Shown: positions 32,290-43,974 of the stretch, piece after piece
Layout: every line of letters begins with the position of its first letter
Numbering within the stretch: position 1 is the first letter of the stretch
Origin: Gonium pectorale
Taxonomy: Eukaryota > Chlorophyta > Chlorophyceae > Chlamydomonadales > Volvocaceae
Direction: 5' to 3'
DNA length: 52,465 nucleotides
Assembly (NCBI GenBank): GCA_001584585.1
Contig: LSYV01000003.1
Coordinates: forward strand, 490,020 to 542,484
Translations under genes and position numbers: made by a program
The notes under the pieces: generated by a model
The model's database searches: none
Seen by the model: the letters and a program-made list of their open reading frames with translations, nothing else
What the model was told of the DNA's origin: nothing

Positions 32290-33841
32290 GTGCGAATGGT
32301 CATGTGGACCGGCGCAAGGTAGAGGGGTTGGCTGGGGGACCAGGCACCGGAGTACCGTAGGGCCGCAAGCCGTGCATTGGCCTCACACGGCGGCAGCATG
32401 CGCTTGGGAGGATGCAGTGGATTTCCAAGGCACCTGGGGCATCCCTGTGTCAGGGGGTGCCAAGCTTGACACGCCGTGACACCAGTCGCCGCTTCGCCGC
32501 TCGGCTGCGGGGCAGACCGTTGGCCACCAGGCCGTTACACGTGGCCAACGCCGCTGCTGCATGCTGCAGCAGCCAGGGGCACGCCTCCTGACCACGTCGT
32601 CGCATGCGTCATCGGCAGACACGCGCCCTCAGCGCGTGTATCCAGCGCCTGCTGGCGCGTGATGCGGGCGGCTGCCTAACCCTGCAACATGCACCCTAAG
32701 CCAACAGACTTTGGATTCAAGGGCGCCCTCGTCGTTCCGGTGCTGCGCGTCTCCCCATACACTGGGGACTTCCCGCAGTGAGACTTACCCTCGGCCGGAC
32801 CACCCTCAGCGGCCGTTTCGCATCCTCCCGCCCACCCGTACCGGCAACGCGTTTGCCATAGCTCTGAACTGTCCAGGCTGTTAGCAGTTACCTGCTTAGG
32901 GCCCGAGACGGGCGACATGAAGATTTCTTCTGGTGTTTGGCACGCACCGCTCCTCAGCACGAGCACCCCCAACTCCAGCAGATTTCCGTGTGTACCGCAC
33001 CCGTTACAATGCTGACTTCTGCTTTGATATGGGTATCATCGTATCATGTCATGGCAAGTATTCATCAGCGCATCGTCCCGCCTGGGCACCTGAAGGGGCG
33101 TGCAGGCGATGCATGCCTGAAATGGCATCAAGTGTGCCGCCTCAGGACGGGGTAGGCGACGGAGGAACGCGGCCTGCACATTTGAAGCCCTGGTGTCCGG
33201 AGCGTTGGGCGAGGGTGCATGCATATTACATGAGTATTCCAGCGGAAACTACTCCCCTCTCGAGGCGAATGCATGAAGCGCAGCACAACAAGATCGGGAA
33301 CGGCGTAAGAAATCGAAACCGCAAGCGAGGGTTGTGTGTGGACACCAGCCGCCAAAAGTACACGCGACAGGCGAAACGGGCGCCAAAGAGAAATGGGGCA
33401 CACACTACTTTCCATGTTTCATGTTCGTGAAAGAAGACTTAAGCGCACCAAACACAAGCCAGACATGCGGGCATCAGGCACTGTCTCCCCAAATACGACG
33501 GGCAACTTGGCACCCCGCTCCATACCCACTCGCTGGGGAGCAGGGGCGCATTACCCCCTTATTGAGACTTTACCCTTACCCAAACGGAATTCCTCAATAT
33601 GGTCCTTGCGTCGCCGTGTCACACCGTAATCTCCTGTGGTCCGGCCTAGGACATTTGCCCGAAGTCAGCCCGGAGTCCACACGGCCAGACCAGACAGTTT
33701 GCTGGCCATGATGCCATGACCAGCCCGCGTAAGCAACGGTGTCGTACAACAACCGTTGTACAACGACCGACACCCTCATGCCGCTGCCGCCCTAGGAAGG
33801 GAGGCATCAACGGGTGCCAAATAATCCCAAGCCAGACTTGG
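32290..33841. other. Interval between the ZNHIT2 stop and the orphan frame, no gene seen
   Basis: It presumably contains the 3' UTR of ZNHIT2 at its left end. The sequence becomes less GC-rich after about 32680. Short frames on both strands carry no recognisable domain and their splice sites do not link. It includes the hairpin listed separately at 33739-33775. Confidence 0.45.
33739..33775. repeat. Imperfect inverted repeat with two GTAC cores
   Basis: The core GTACAACAACCGTTGTAC (33744-33761) is a hairpin with 7-bp perfect arms (GTACAAC/GTTGTAC) and a 4-base loop. It is flanked by GGTGTCG on the left and CGACACC on the right, which are also perfect reverse complements with slightly unequal spacing. 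It lies about 70 bp to the left of the orphan frame's stop. Function is unknown; a transposon end, a transcript hairpin or a protein-binding site are all possible. Confidence 0.6.
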
Positions 33842-34318
33842 TTACTTCAACCATGCAACACACGTCTCGAGGTAAAAAGGAGCCACAGCGATACGCCGGT
33901 CAATCCTGGAAATTGGGACTGCAAGGCCAGCGCCGCGCGCAGGGACTTGAATGCATTCCTGTGCAGAGACCTTGACCGCCGATCGGCACCAACAAACAGC
34001 ATCGTTGGCTTTCGTCCAACGGGTGAAGATGCGCGAACGACGCACCGTAATACAACGCCATACAGCTACCGGCTCAGACGCCACATCCTTAGGTTTCTTA
34101 GATGCGACCAAATAGAGCGCCCGCCGAGTCTCCGAACCGCCCTCATGCAATTGCGCCAGAAAGGCAGGCGGACGCGTACAAGAGATATCCACCGCATGGC
34201 ACACTGGCTGGAGAGGAACATGCAAGTCTTCCGCCCTGAAGTGACCATCAACCGGAAGCGCCATAAGATGTCGCCCATCAAGTGAAGCATCTGCGAGAAC
34301 CCGTCCCGCGAACCAATC
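33842..34318 (-). CDS. Orphan open frame, unknown; possible mobile-element remnant
   Basis: A continuous minus-strand frame of about 158 codons starts after a stop near 34319 and includes ASLDGRHLMALPVDGHFRAE, then DLHVPLQPVCHAVD, LYLVASKKPKDVASEPVAVW and RIFTRWTKANDAVCWCRSAV. The first ATG is at 34262-34264. Its amino-acid mix is balanced rather than the Arg/Pro/Ala/Gly bias of antisense shadows elsewhere in the window, and it lies in a less GC-rich stretch. No family is recognised, and no long terminal repeats or target-site duplications were found by eye. It could be a fragment of a retroelement gag-like gene or an independent small gene. Low certainty that it is expressed. Confidence 0.3.
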   Translation of the reverse strand, partial: DWFAGRVLADASLDGRHLMALPVDGHFRAEDLHVPLQPVCHAVDISCTRPPAFLAQLHEGGSETRRALYLVASKKPKDVASEPVAVWRCITVRRSRIFTRWTKANDAVCWCRSAVKVSAQECIQVPARGAGLAVPISRIDRRIAVAPFYLETCVAWLK

Positions 34319-34450
34319 TCCTTACGAATGGCCCGGCCGTCACGCAAGGAGACCCCACCGCGCCGACCGAGCCATATCGCCCTTGTCACAACGCTCATGA
34401 CACCCTCCTCACCCTAAGCTGACGACTCGGCAGTGACAACGCTCAACAGC

Positions 34451-34942
34451 TTAAGCAACAGCCAACACGCGGTTTCCATGGCAGCCCTGGCACAGCGCAG
34501 TGATGGAGAAGATGGTGCTGTGGCCCGTCGTGTTGCAGACCTCGCCCAGGTCGGAACGGAGATTGGGGCGCGCGCCGCCGCAGCTGCAGTCGCGGCAGCA
34601 GCCCGATGCCCCAGACTCCATGCACATCCGGCGGCGGCCGCACTCGCTGCAGGAGGCCGCGATGGACAGCAGCAGCGGCGGCAGCGTGCAGTGGCAGACC
34701 TCGCAGGGGTCCACCTCTGAGCAGTCCTTGTGGCCGACACCACTGCGGCGGCCTGCCGCACCGTGCAAGCCAGGCTTGACGTCCTCGTCCTCCTCCAGCT
34801 TGAAGCCCAGCGCAGCGCTGGAGCCGCAGCGGCTGCGGCGGTTGGGCGCGACCGCCGCCGCGCCGGCCGCGGCACCCGCGGCGTTGATAGCGTGGTCCAC
34901 CACCTGGTGCAGCCCACCCAGCGCCGCCATCAGGCTGTCGAC
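34451..34942 (-). other. Cys-rich C-terminal exon of the CRR1-like gene
   Basis: The exon opens VDSLMAALGGLHQVVDHAIN, passes a poly-Ala stretch and an acidic KLEEDEDVKPG segment, then enters a region with 14 cysteines in about 86 residues (patterns CEVCHC, CSECGRRRMC, CCRDCSC, CQGCHGN). Chlamydomonas CRR1 has a metallothionein-like Cys-rich tail at this position, linked in the literature to metal (nickel/zinc) responses rather than to the core copper response. The spacing of pairs fits metal binding, but no structure can be inferred from sequence alone. Confidence 0.75.
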
Positions 34943-37900
34943 CTGCATAGAGAAGGACCGCAAAAGACGCCGCGCTTGCTTACGGGGCATACGGCGCCAC
35001 CATAGAGCAACACACCTGGTAGAACCAACATTGCAGGTGCCCAGTGCGCACGAAGCATGACAGCTGGTTGTAGACGCGGTCCTACACGACCGCGACGGAG
35101 CGAGCCGCGACCCGCACACACCTGGTAGTGGCCCATCTGAAAGGCCAAGTGGAAGGGCGTCACACCGCCATCCGAGCGCATGTGCGTAAAGGCCGCCGGC
35201 CAGCCCGAGTGGTCCAGCAGCAGCAGCGTGATGCGCGCGTCGTCCATCATGGCCGACAGGTGCAGCGGCGTGATGCCGGCGGGGCCGGCGGCGTCCACGC
35301 GCCAGCGGTAGCCGTGGCTGTCGCCCCAGGCCAGCACGCCGGCCAGCAGCGGGATGCTGCCGCTGCGCACGGCGCGGTGCAGCAGCGTCAGGCCGCGCGC
35401 GTCGCCGCCTGCACCGGCGCCCGAGGAGGGCACGCTGGCGGCGTGGATGGCGGCCACCATTTCCGCGGCACACGAGCAGCGTGCGCAGGCTAGCGGCAGA
35501 ACCGCGGAGGCGACGGCTGCCCAGCCCATGTCGCAGGCCATGGCCAGCAGGCGGCGCGCCTGCGTGTCGAAGCGCGGGGACGGAGTAAGGGCTTAGCTGC
35601 GCAGGCCAGGAGGTGCGCCAACATGCAGCAAATAATTGAGAGGGGACCTCACCGAAAAGTCAGGGCCCCGTGCAGCTGTGTAACACTGCCGTGTGGCACA
35701 GAAACTGGTAAGGACGCACCGACCGCAGCCGCCGATAGCAACCCACCTATTGCCATCGACGAGACCCGGATAGTTTCGAGACAACAAAAGCCCCGCACCC
35801 CCGCTTTCCTTCTTACCGACGCGCCGGCCCTGTGTGCGTACCCCTTCATCATTCCTGAATAGGCGGCAACTGCTCACCTTGAGGGCAATGGCGGCGTGGG
35901 GCAGCTGCGCCGTAACGCCCGCCTCGCCCGCAATGTGCTGCAGCACCAGAGCAAGGTCCTGAATGAGCACGTCCACCGTCTCGGACGACAGCGGCCCGTT
36001 GCGTACATCCAACCTGCAACGTGGAGAGGGTTAAGAGCGCAGTCAGCTAATAAATTCAGTAAACAGCAAGCGCGGTCGCTGAGAGGCAGCGCTCTGCAAC
36101 GACCCATGGGGTCGCATGATCCAAGAAGCTTCAAAATTATTTCATCAATGCACGAATATCGAAAAGTCTTACTTGCTGATTTCGTCCACCAGGGCCTCGT
36201 CGCGGGCCACCAGAAGCTGCTTGGCAGGGCTGAGGTAAGCACCGCGCGTCACCTCCACCCAGACGGGCCCGTTCATGTCCGGCAGCGGCGGCAGGCGGAC
36301 AATGGCGCGATGGGTCGACAGCGCCTGGAGGTGCGCCTTCAGGTGCTTGTTGCCCCAGCGCAGGATGACCTGTCAGATGGCGCCCCGAAGCGAGCAAGAT
36401 GAGAAACATGCCCCCAGAATCAAACAGACGCTTCGGATGTTGGCGAAACCCATAAACTGGACTTTACTAGAGGGGCAAGCATGTATCCGTTCCACGTCGA
36501 ATGTATTCATGTAAAGGGCACCCAAATCGCAACTTACGGAGCAGCCCGGCGCGTCCAGGTTCTGGCCGTGCATCTTAAGAGTCGCCGGCTGACCAGCTAC
36601 GACCGCCAGCGGACCCAGCCGACGGACGATCGGGAAGCGGCCGTCGCCCCTGCCCTGGCCGCTCTCCACCTTGCCGTCGCGCAGCAGGACAATGTCTGAG
36701 GCCAGCTGCAGCGTGCACATGCCGTTGTGCCAGAAGGGACTTCCGGTGCGGGTCAGCAGATGCTCCGCCAGGCTCTCGGCGGCGCCCGGTGCGGCGGCCT
36801 GCGCCGCTCCCACCTCGTCCACCAGCATTTGAATCGTCAGGAAGACGCAACCGGGCCGGATGGAGGCCTCCATGGCTGAAGGCGCCGACGCCAGCCAGCT
36901 GGTGACCTGGTTGCGGAGGTCGGCCGGCAGGTCCGCCGGCGTCTTGTTAAACAGCTTCATTGAGAGGCGCACCATGCGGTGCTCGCTCTCGAAGGCCGGC
37001 GAGAACTCGTTGCGGCCGGCCAGAATGTCGCGCGCCAGGCTGTAGGTGCGGGCCTGGTCGCTGCCGGACGCGTCGCTGGATGAGTCTGCCGTGCTGCCGG
37101 CCATGGCCTGCGCAGCCGGCAGCGCCGGGTGCGTCGGGACGCCCAGCAGCAGGCGCAGGGCGTGCAGGTGGGTTGGGTTGGACATAAGGGACGCCAGCAG
37201 CTTGCCCACATCACCGTCGAGGCTGGCGCCGCTGCCAGCGGCGGCGACAGCGGCCGCAGCGCCCGCAGCCGCCGCCTCAGCAGCATTTGCCTTGCCCTTG
37301 GCGCTCTCAACCTGAGCGCGCCGGCGGCGGCGCGCGTTGTGCTTCGACAGCTGCTCGCGGCAGCTCTTGCGGTTGCCGTCGAAGGCGGTCAGGTCGTGGA
37401 AGCGGCCGCACTGCTGGCAAAAGCGCTGCAGGCGCCCATCCTTCAGGACCTGGCAAAGCCCATAATCAAAGGCAGAACGAAGGATGAAGTAGGCGAAGTC
37501 ACGAACCTTGACATGCCATTGCCAGTCGCAGAACAACACGCATCCTTAGATGCGGCCTTGCCCAGAGACCATTCCCCCGGGTACGGCAGACAGCAACCCC
37601 CAAGCGGGCCCCTCTAACCGCGCTTCAGTTGTCTGACTGGCAAACCCAGCTCACATGCCCCATAAAAGGTACAACACACCTGCTGCAGCTTGATATGCAC
37701 GTCGCAGATGCGGTAGCGCTGGTGGTACTCCTTGAGATTCGTCAGGTCCTTGCCACAGCCCGGCACCTGGCACTCCATCAGGCCGTTGTCGTCCCCGGCG
37801 TCGTGCAGAGCCACCACGTTCGTCTGGTTGTGAAGGAGCTGTAGCTGCTGCAATTGCAGCTGCTGCTGGGAAGGCGCCTGGCCTCGCGGGGCTCGGCGGG

Positions 37901-39140
37901 CCACCTCCTCATCCTCGCTGTCGCTGGCGAAGTCCGAAATGTCGCCAGGCGCCACAAAGTCACCGCCACGGCCGGCCATGTTGACGGCCGGCTTATCCTT
38001 GGCGGCAGGTATGTTTCCCTTATTAGAGCTGTCCGCCTGTTGGCGTCCGCCGCTGCAGGTCGGAGCGCTGGCGCCGCGGTTGCCGCTGCAGCACGGGGGT
38101 TTGGCCCCGTGGTCCGCGCTGCCCTGCAGTGAGGTTGTGTCGCCAGACGACACAAGAGCTGGCGAGGGTATCGCCGAAGGCGGCAGGGCAGCACTGGCCT
38201 GCTGGTTAAACAAACCCGACGGCGTGGGGAAGGCCGGTGCCGGCATGCTCAGCGCGGGAGCACACTGGGCCATCGGGATCGGCATTTGCAGAGCCATGGG
38301 CTGTGCGGCCCAGCCCATAGCCGCAAGCGGGCCGCTGCCACCAGCCATGCCGGGGAAGAGCGTGCCAGGCATCCCCGGCATCGCGGGCCAGCCCATGTTG
38401 CCTGGCAAGCCCATGGGCATTCCCATGCCCATGCCGCCCATGCCGCCAATGGCCTGTCCCGCTGCTGCCATCGGGGGAGGGGCGACTGAGGGCTGTGGAA
38501 CATGCATGCCAGGCGGGTGGCACATGGCGCTCGCGGTGCAGGCCTCCACCATGCGGCTGGGCATAAGGCTGCTCATGTTCACCTTCACCGGCTCCATCGC
38601 CTGCTGAAGTGGCTGCGACGCTCCCATGCTGCAGCAAGCAGCTGCGGGCGCGGCAGGCGGCCCAAAGCGGTGAGCGCCGCCGGCACCGTGGCACGCACCC
38701 TGCTGCTGCTGCTGCTGCTGGCCAGCCTGAGTGGGTGCTGACGTCGCCGTGTTGTCGACCTTCCTCTTCTTCAGTGCCTGGCAGCAAGCTACGTTTGGGA
38801 CCTGCAATGGGGCGCACGATGGAATCTTCAAGGCGGACCGAGGCAGCGGTTCATGGTTCAAAGCCTGGACCGCGAAACAGCAAGCTCGCGCACCTCCTTG
38901 GGGGCAGCAAACATGTTGAATGGGTCCCAATTCCAGTCCTCGACGGCCCATGTTTGATCGTCGCCTGCAGGCAAACAGCGAACCTCGAGCCATGCAATCA
39001 CGGGGCCGCCGAGTATGAGACGCACCTTGCAGCAGGAACGGATCCAGGTCGCTGCTAGTAATGCTTGTGGCTCTCTCTGAGCCTCCGGCCGACTCCTCGT
39101 TGAAGAGGCCGGCTAAGTTGCCTTGCCAGGCGTTCTCCAT
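34451..39140 (-). CDS. CRR1: CRR1-like SBP-domain copper/hypoxia response regulator with ankyrin repeats, 8 exons
   Basis: In Chlamydomonas, CRR1 activates copper-deficiency and hypoxia genes (for example CYC6, CPX1, CRD1) through GTAC-core elements. Exons 39026-39140, 38894-38964, 37680-38801, 36538-37449, 36173-36369, 35878-36013, 35122-35559 and 34451-34942 all close in phase and give 1160 residues. Near the N terminus, EDWNWDPFNMFAAP resembles the W/F/acidic motif of SPL1/7/12 proteins. A Gln run and a Met/Gly/Pro-rich region follow. The SBP domain (about 406-482) has all eight zinc ligands, C406-x4-C-x16-C-x2-H-x15-C447-x2-C-x3-H-x11-C466, and a basic nuclear-import tail (KHNARRRRR). Residues 852-997 carry ankyrin repeats (GLTLLHRAVRSGSIPLLAGV, GITPLHLSAM, GVTPFHLAFQMGHYQ). 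The last 90 residues hold 14 Cys, as in Chlamydomonas CRR1. Orthology is inferred from this unusual combination. Confidence 0.9.
37320..37830 (-). other. SBP DNA-binding domain, split by one intron
   Basis: The domain starts in exon 3 (CQVPGCGKDLTNLKEYHQRY, RICDVHIK) and continues in exon 4 after the intron 37450-37679 (LQRFCQQCGRFHDLTAFDG, NRKSCREQLSKHNARRRRR). An intron between the first zinc finger and the CQQC motif is common in plant SPL genes. Both zinc pockets are complete, so GTAC-specific DNA binding is expected. Confidence 0.9.
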
Positions 39141-41372
39141 TTCCTGACAGCGAGGAACGGAGCCCGCTAAGCCTCAGGTGCAGAGCCGTGGGCAAACTGG
39201 AATTTTCCGCGCGGCCCCTTCTTCGACCCTTGACAGAGCAGCGGCAAGATATCGTGCGTGATACGCCTGCCTCGCTGCAGAGCGCCTCTCCTTTCACGAC
39301 AAGCAGTGATGAACTATGTGCTCCCTTCTATAGCGCTGAAGGGTCCAGAGCGGCGCGCGCCCTGCGCCTGCCCTCACCTTCCAAACGCGGCGAAGGGTCA
39401 AGACACGTGGCTTCTGTTGACCGCGCCGCTAGACTCTTATTGGAACTATGCTAGCTATGGTTGGGCGCAGGAGCTGCAGGCTCGCGGCGCACAGCCCACT
39501 TTCGGTAAAGGCAAAGATCGCAGAGAGCAGAGAGCTAGGGCCCTGGGCAATGGCCCACCTCAGCATGGAACACGCGATTGACACGATTGCCTGGGAAGGA
39601 GAGCGCAAGCAGCACGGCGTACGGCAACCCTGAGAAAAAACGCCCCCCACTGCGTCGTTCTACAGCATAGAGGAGTAGCAAATCCATACTGTCAGTCATG
39701 CAGCGGGGTTGCCGTGCTGGGTAACTTTGGGTTACGTGATAGATTTGGTACGTGTCAACTGCCGCGTCAAGGGATCTGGAATCCGAGGCCGCTATTGCGC
39801 TTACATCGGCGGAGCGGCGAAGTCGCACCCGACGCACATCACGCGCAAGTGAACACAGCTTTCATGCTTGAACGCGAACCTTGTCAGCTATCCTACGTGT
39901 CCGCTCCAACCTGCGGCTCGCAGGCAGTTCTCGGTTAGGGTGGTCCTACGCTGGTGATGCATCAGTTTGCGGATGGCACAGGATAGAACACCGGTGGCGT
40001 TGGGCGTTCGTGCTTGCGAGCTCAGCAAAAGCAATCGCGTACAATTACATGTTCCACATCAGGGCACATCTAACACCCCTCCATTTCCAGCCAGGCGCTT
40101 ATCATTCGACCGTTCGATACACCAGTCGTTCAATACACCAGCAGGAATAGAGCGGGCGCGCCAAAACACATTTAGGACTTCCACCTAACACCTGCTAGCA
40201 GGTGGCGCATCAAGGCACGCAGGGCACGCCGAGTCCAACAGTGGCGAAGTCATCATCGGCCTTCCAGGCTAAACGGGCTTAATGCGCATGAATGTCATTG
40301 CAACGCGCCGCGTTCAACCTGCATTGCCGGTCCTCATCAGGCGGTTGTTGAAAACTACGAACAGCATCAAAAATAATGCAACAAAACCGTCAAACCTCGC
40401 TCTGTCCGCCACACAGACTACACGGTGCACTAAATCTTGGTGCCCAGCTTCCCGTCTTCAGGCTCGGGCATTGTGCAAGGATCTCCACATGCACACCCTC
40501 GAATCTCACCCGAAAATCAGCGCGTCTCTGCCTTTCGCCAACCAATAATGTCTGGCCGCTCCGTCGTTGCAAGTAAGTGTCCTCTACGCATGTTAAGGCA
40601 CGATAATGGGAGGAACCAGCGCCGCTTTCAGATGAAGGTGAAGAAAGAGAATGTGTGCGAAGCACCTAAACCAGCTAAACCAGCACACGTTGAAACATCT
40701 AGACCACACGCACGTGGCGACAACCGAGGCACAAACGCGCATGATCAGCAGCGTGCAGCCGCCTAGTCTCTAGCAGCAAATCTCGCCGCAAAATCTAACA
40801 AATCAGTTCGACGTACCATTAACATAGCAGCAAACTCGTTATATGCAGCGGGCCGTGTCCTGCACGCTTTGCAGACCACAAGCGACAATGCATCGCTTTC
40901 TACAAGCGGACATCCTGCTTTGCTGTGAATGCATCTACCAGCACGTGCCGAACGTGCACATGATCCAAAGAACATACTTGCACACAATGCAGCGACAGCA
41001 GCACCGACGAGGTAAACTATGACGTAACACAATCTCACTCGGGTTAGCACACACCCACGCTTCGGCACGCTGAACTGCCAAGCCCATGCCTTCCAGTAGC
41101 GCCTTGCAAAAGCGCGGCGCATTAGCCATAAGAATGCGTGTGCTCCTGGCTGGCGGCGGCTTCGGACCGTTGATGACGTACTTCCTCACCGGCTGCCTTC
41201 CTCACCGGCTTTCGTACATTCAGAGACTAAGGCGCATGCAGACAGCACGAATCTATGCAGAGAAGCCCGTTCGCAAGCAATCCCACCCCTATCGACCCGT
41301 TTCTCTGTTTAAATGCCCAGATCGGCGGCAAACCGTCTAAATTATGACAAAGAAGAATGACTCGTTACGGTA
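39141..41372. other. Intergenic interval between the CRR1 start and the unknown gene stop
   Basis: It should contain the CRR1 promoter and 5' UTR on the left and the 3' UTR of the unknown gene ending at 41373 on the right. Composition is clearly less GC-rich between about 39650 and 41350. A minus-strand TGTAA (plus TTACA near 40045) is a possible polyadenylation signal. No coding block or RNA gene was recognised. Confidence 0.5.
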
Positions 41373-43974
41373 TCAGTCTGAGCACGCAAACAGCGTGCTC
41401 CACGCCACTCCGTCCACCAACATGCGGACATCCTGCACGACTGCACAGTGCGCGCAGCTGTCAACGCGCTCCAGCGAGACCACCAGCGGTCCGGCGCCCT
41501 CCACCTCCGCAGGCTGGGGGCCCTTCGCACAGACCGCGACAACGTGCGCAGGCGCGCTTGGGCTGGCGCCACTCGAGCCCTGGCGCTGGGCAAGCAACAG
41601 CGAGCCCTCCCATTCGCGCGCCTTGCACGACTCTCGCCGCCGGAGCCAGAAAGCCTCGAGCTCGCGCTGCAGGTGCTGCTCATGCGATGGGTGCAGCTGG
41701 TTGGCGTGCAATTCGCAGCAGCTTCTCCGAAGGACCATGAGCTGCGGGTGCACGCCGTCCTGCCCGGGCTCAGGGCATGCCCCTGGCTGAGCTAGTGACT
41801 CGGCCGCGACAGCCTCCAGCACCGAGGCCCCTCCTGGTGGCCATCCTTGCGCTGCAGCTGGCGCCGAGACCAGGCTCATCCCGCTGCCGCAGGCACCATC
41901 GCACGGACCGCTGCTGTTGGGCATGAAGGCAGATGATGGCGCGTGAGCCGTGAGCGCGGCGTCAGCGTCATAGCCGGCACCAGCAGCCGCCGCGCCCCCA
42001 GGGGGCCTGGATAAGCCCAGGCATTCACTCACATCCGCGCCGCAGACATCGGCGAACAGCGCCCCCTCGTCTGGCACAAGCTCCGCCAGCGACATCGCGG
42101 GGGTGTCGGCCCGCAGCAAAGAGGAGCCCGGCCCTCCACCGAAGCCGCACAGCCCCCACCGACGCGGCGGGGGCGGGGGCGGCGGCGGATGCACAGCAAG
42201 GGGCTGTAGCAACGGCACTCCGCCAACGTTCACGCCACTGAGAGGATCGGGAAACGCTGACTGTGCGGCCCCCACGGTCATACACTTCTCTCCAACCTCC
42301 GATGCGCTCTTTGGCTCCGGCAGCACCTGTCCCGCCTTCGCCTCCCGGGCCGGCGGCGTGTCGTCGACCTGCAGGAGTGGCTGCGTCACGTCCGGGGCGG
42401 GCCCCAGCGTTGCGCCCCATTCCACGCAGGGCGTGCATTCCTCGGGGCGCACTGTAACGAGCTCTCCTGTGCGCTCAACTCCCAGCTCCTGCGAGCGGGC
42501 CAGCTCCTGCGAAAGGGCCACCTCCTGCTCAAGGAACTCCGTCAGTGGGTCGCGTCCGCCGCATAGTGTCGTGATGTAGTAGTCGTCCAAGTCGTCGTCG
42601 TCCATGGGCACGTCCACCGCCAGCGGCCCGGGGCTGGCGGGGCGAGGGATGGCGCCCGCGCTGCCCTTGTCCTGCGCTGCGTCGTCTACTACTGTTGTAG
42701 CGTCGTCCGATGAGCTCAAGCCGGCCAGCTGGGCAAAGGGGCTGGCCTGCTGAGCCCAGAACGAGCCACCCCACAGCAAGTGGTTTTGCTGCGCCTGTGG
42801 ACCTGCTGCCGCCCCGTGCTCATCTGCTGTGCCGTCGAAGTCCCAAGCCGCGCCAAAGGGCGATGCCGCCCCCCCGACAGAGCGCACGGGCGGGGCCAAC
42901 AGGCAGATTTCGGATGGCGCCGCAGGCGGCGCATACCTGCGCGGGTGTACATGAAGCCAGCGGTCTGTATGCGCATCCGGGCTTCATTTAACACACTTAC
43001 CCAGCAAGGTTAATGCGTACGCTGTAGCCGAGAGACGTGGCAAGAACCAGCGTTCAATGACAGTGTCCCTGTGTATTGCGCTCTGCATTAATACGACCTA
43101 GTGCTGATTCTGTTAGCGCTCATCAGTGTGAACATCACGGTGTGACTCATCGGCAAGTCGACGTCCGCCAAGTACGTCATTGGCACGCCCGTAAGGCTCA
43201 CCTGGCAGCGGGGTACGACGTTGGCGGGTGTGGCGGCCGACCTCGGGGTTGCCCATTTCGCCAGAGCGCGCTCCGATTCAGGTCATAGGGCGCCAGGACG
43301 CATCCCAACCCGATTGAAAGGCTGCTCTGCGAAGCTCCCTTTCCACCACCGCTGCGACCACCACCGCTGCGACCAGCGCGCCCGGCAGCCGAGAGCAGCG
43401 CACAGGGCTCACCCTGCCCCGCACAAACCTTTTGTACGCACGGCCCAGCGCCGGGCCCAGCGCCGGCCCCAGCGACGGTAAGGTCGGCCGACTGAGACGA
43501 TGCCGCCAATGAGCTGCAGATTGACGGGCGCACCACCGTCCCAACGTGACGGCGCCCGATAGGGGTACTCTCCGCCGGCGTCCGCCTTAGCGCTGCGCTC
43601 AGGGCACCGGCGGAAGCACTGAGTCCTTCAACATGCTGGCATTCTGCCTGAAGCGCAACGCAAGCGCTGGCGACCCTCGTGGCAGGGGGGCGCGGAGTTG
43701 GATCTCGCCACGGCATGCACCCGCGTGGGGGCGATGGCGGCGGTGACGCGTAAGCGAGCTGTTGAAGCTCCATAGGGGGAGTACTCGGCGCAGGGACGTC
43801 GTATTGCAGGGCAGGGCAGGAATGAGCGCGGACGACCTCGCCCACTGAGTTGTCCAAACCGGCATGGCCTGGCCTGAAAGCCTCTTGCCACAGCGTGAAC
43901 GTGCGTGGACACGTTGCCGGCTCGTCTTCCTGCTGCTGCCAACGGAGGCATTTAGGCAGGCTCTCGACGTCCAT
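41373..43974 (-). CDS. Unknown 778-residue acidic, low-complexity protein, 2 exons
   Basis: Not recognised with confidence. Exon 1 (43202-43974) starts MDVESLPKCLRWQQQEDEPA and ends at CCAG|GTGAGC in phase 2. Exon 2 (41373-42936) enters after gcgcag in matching phase with YAPPAAPSEICLLAPP. Visible features: Pro/Ser- and Ala/Gly-rich disorder, an acidic cluster PMDDDDLDDYYITTLCGG, a Glu/Leu-rich helix LTEFLEQEVALSQELARSQE, a poly-Pro run of eight, and a more ordered C terminus with HEQHLQRELEAFWLRRRE and later VVQDVRMLVDGVAWSTLFA. The ELEAFW...DVRM order faintly recalls NF-YC histone-fold proteins, but the spacing is too long for a firm call. The composition suits a transcriptional regulator. 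ATG 44085 is an alternative in-frame start. It lies on the same strand as CRR1, about 2.2 kb upstream of it. Confidence 0.7.

Noticed and set aside
42890..42945. CAACGAI-like Cys motif in an alternative frame, suggestive of an LSD1-type zinc finger
   Set aside because: The splice phase from exon 1 selects a different frame, and the motif is too short and incomplete.
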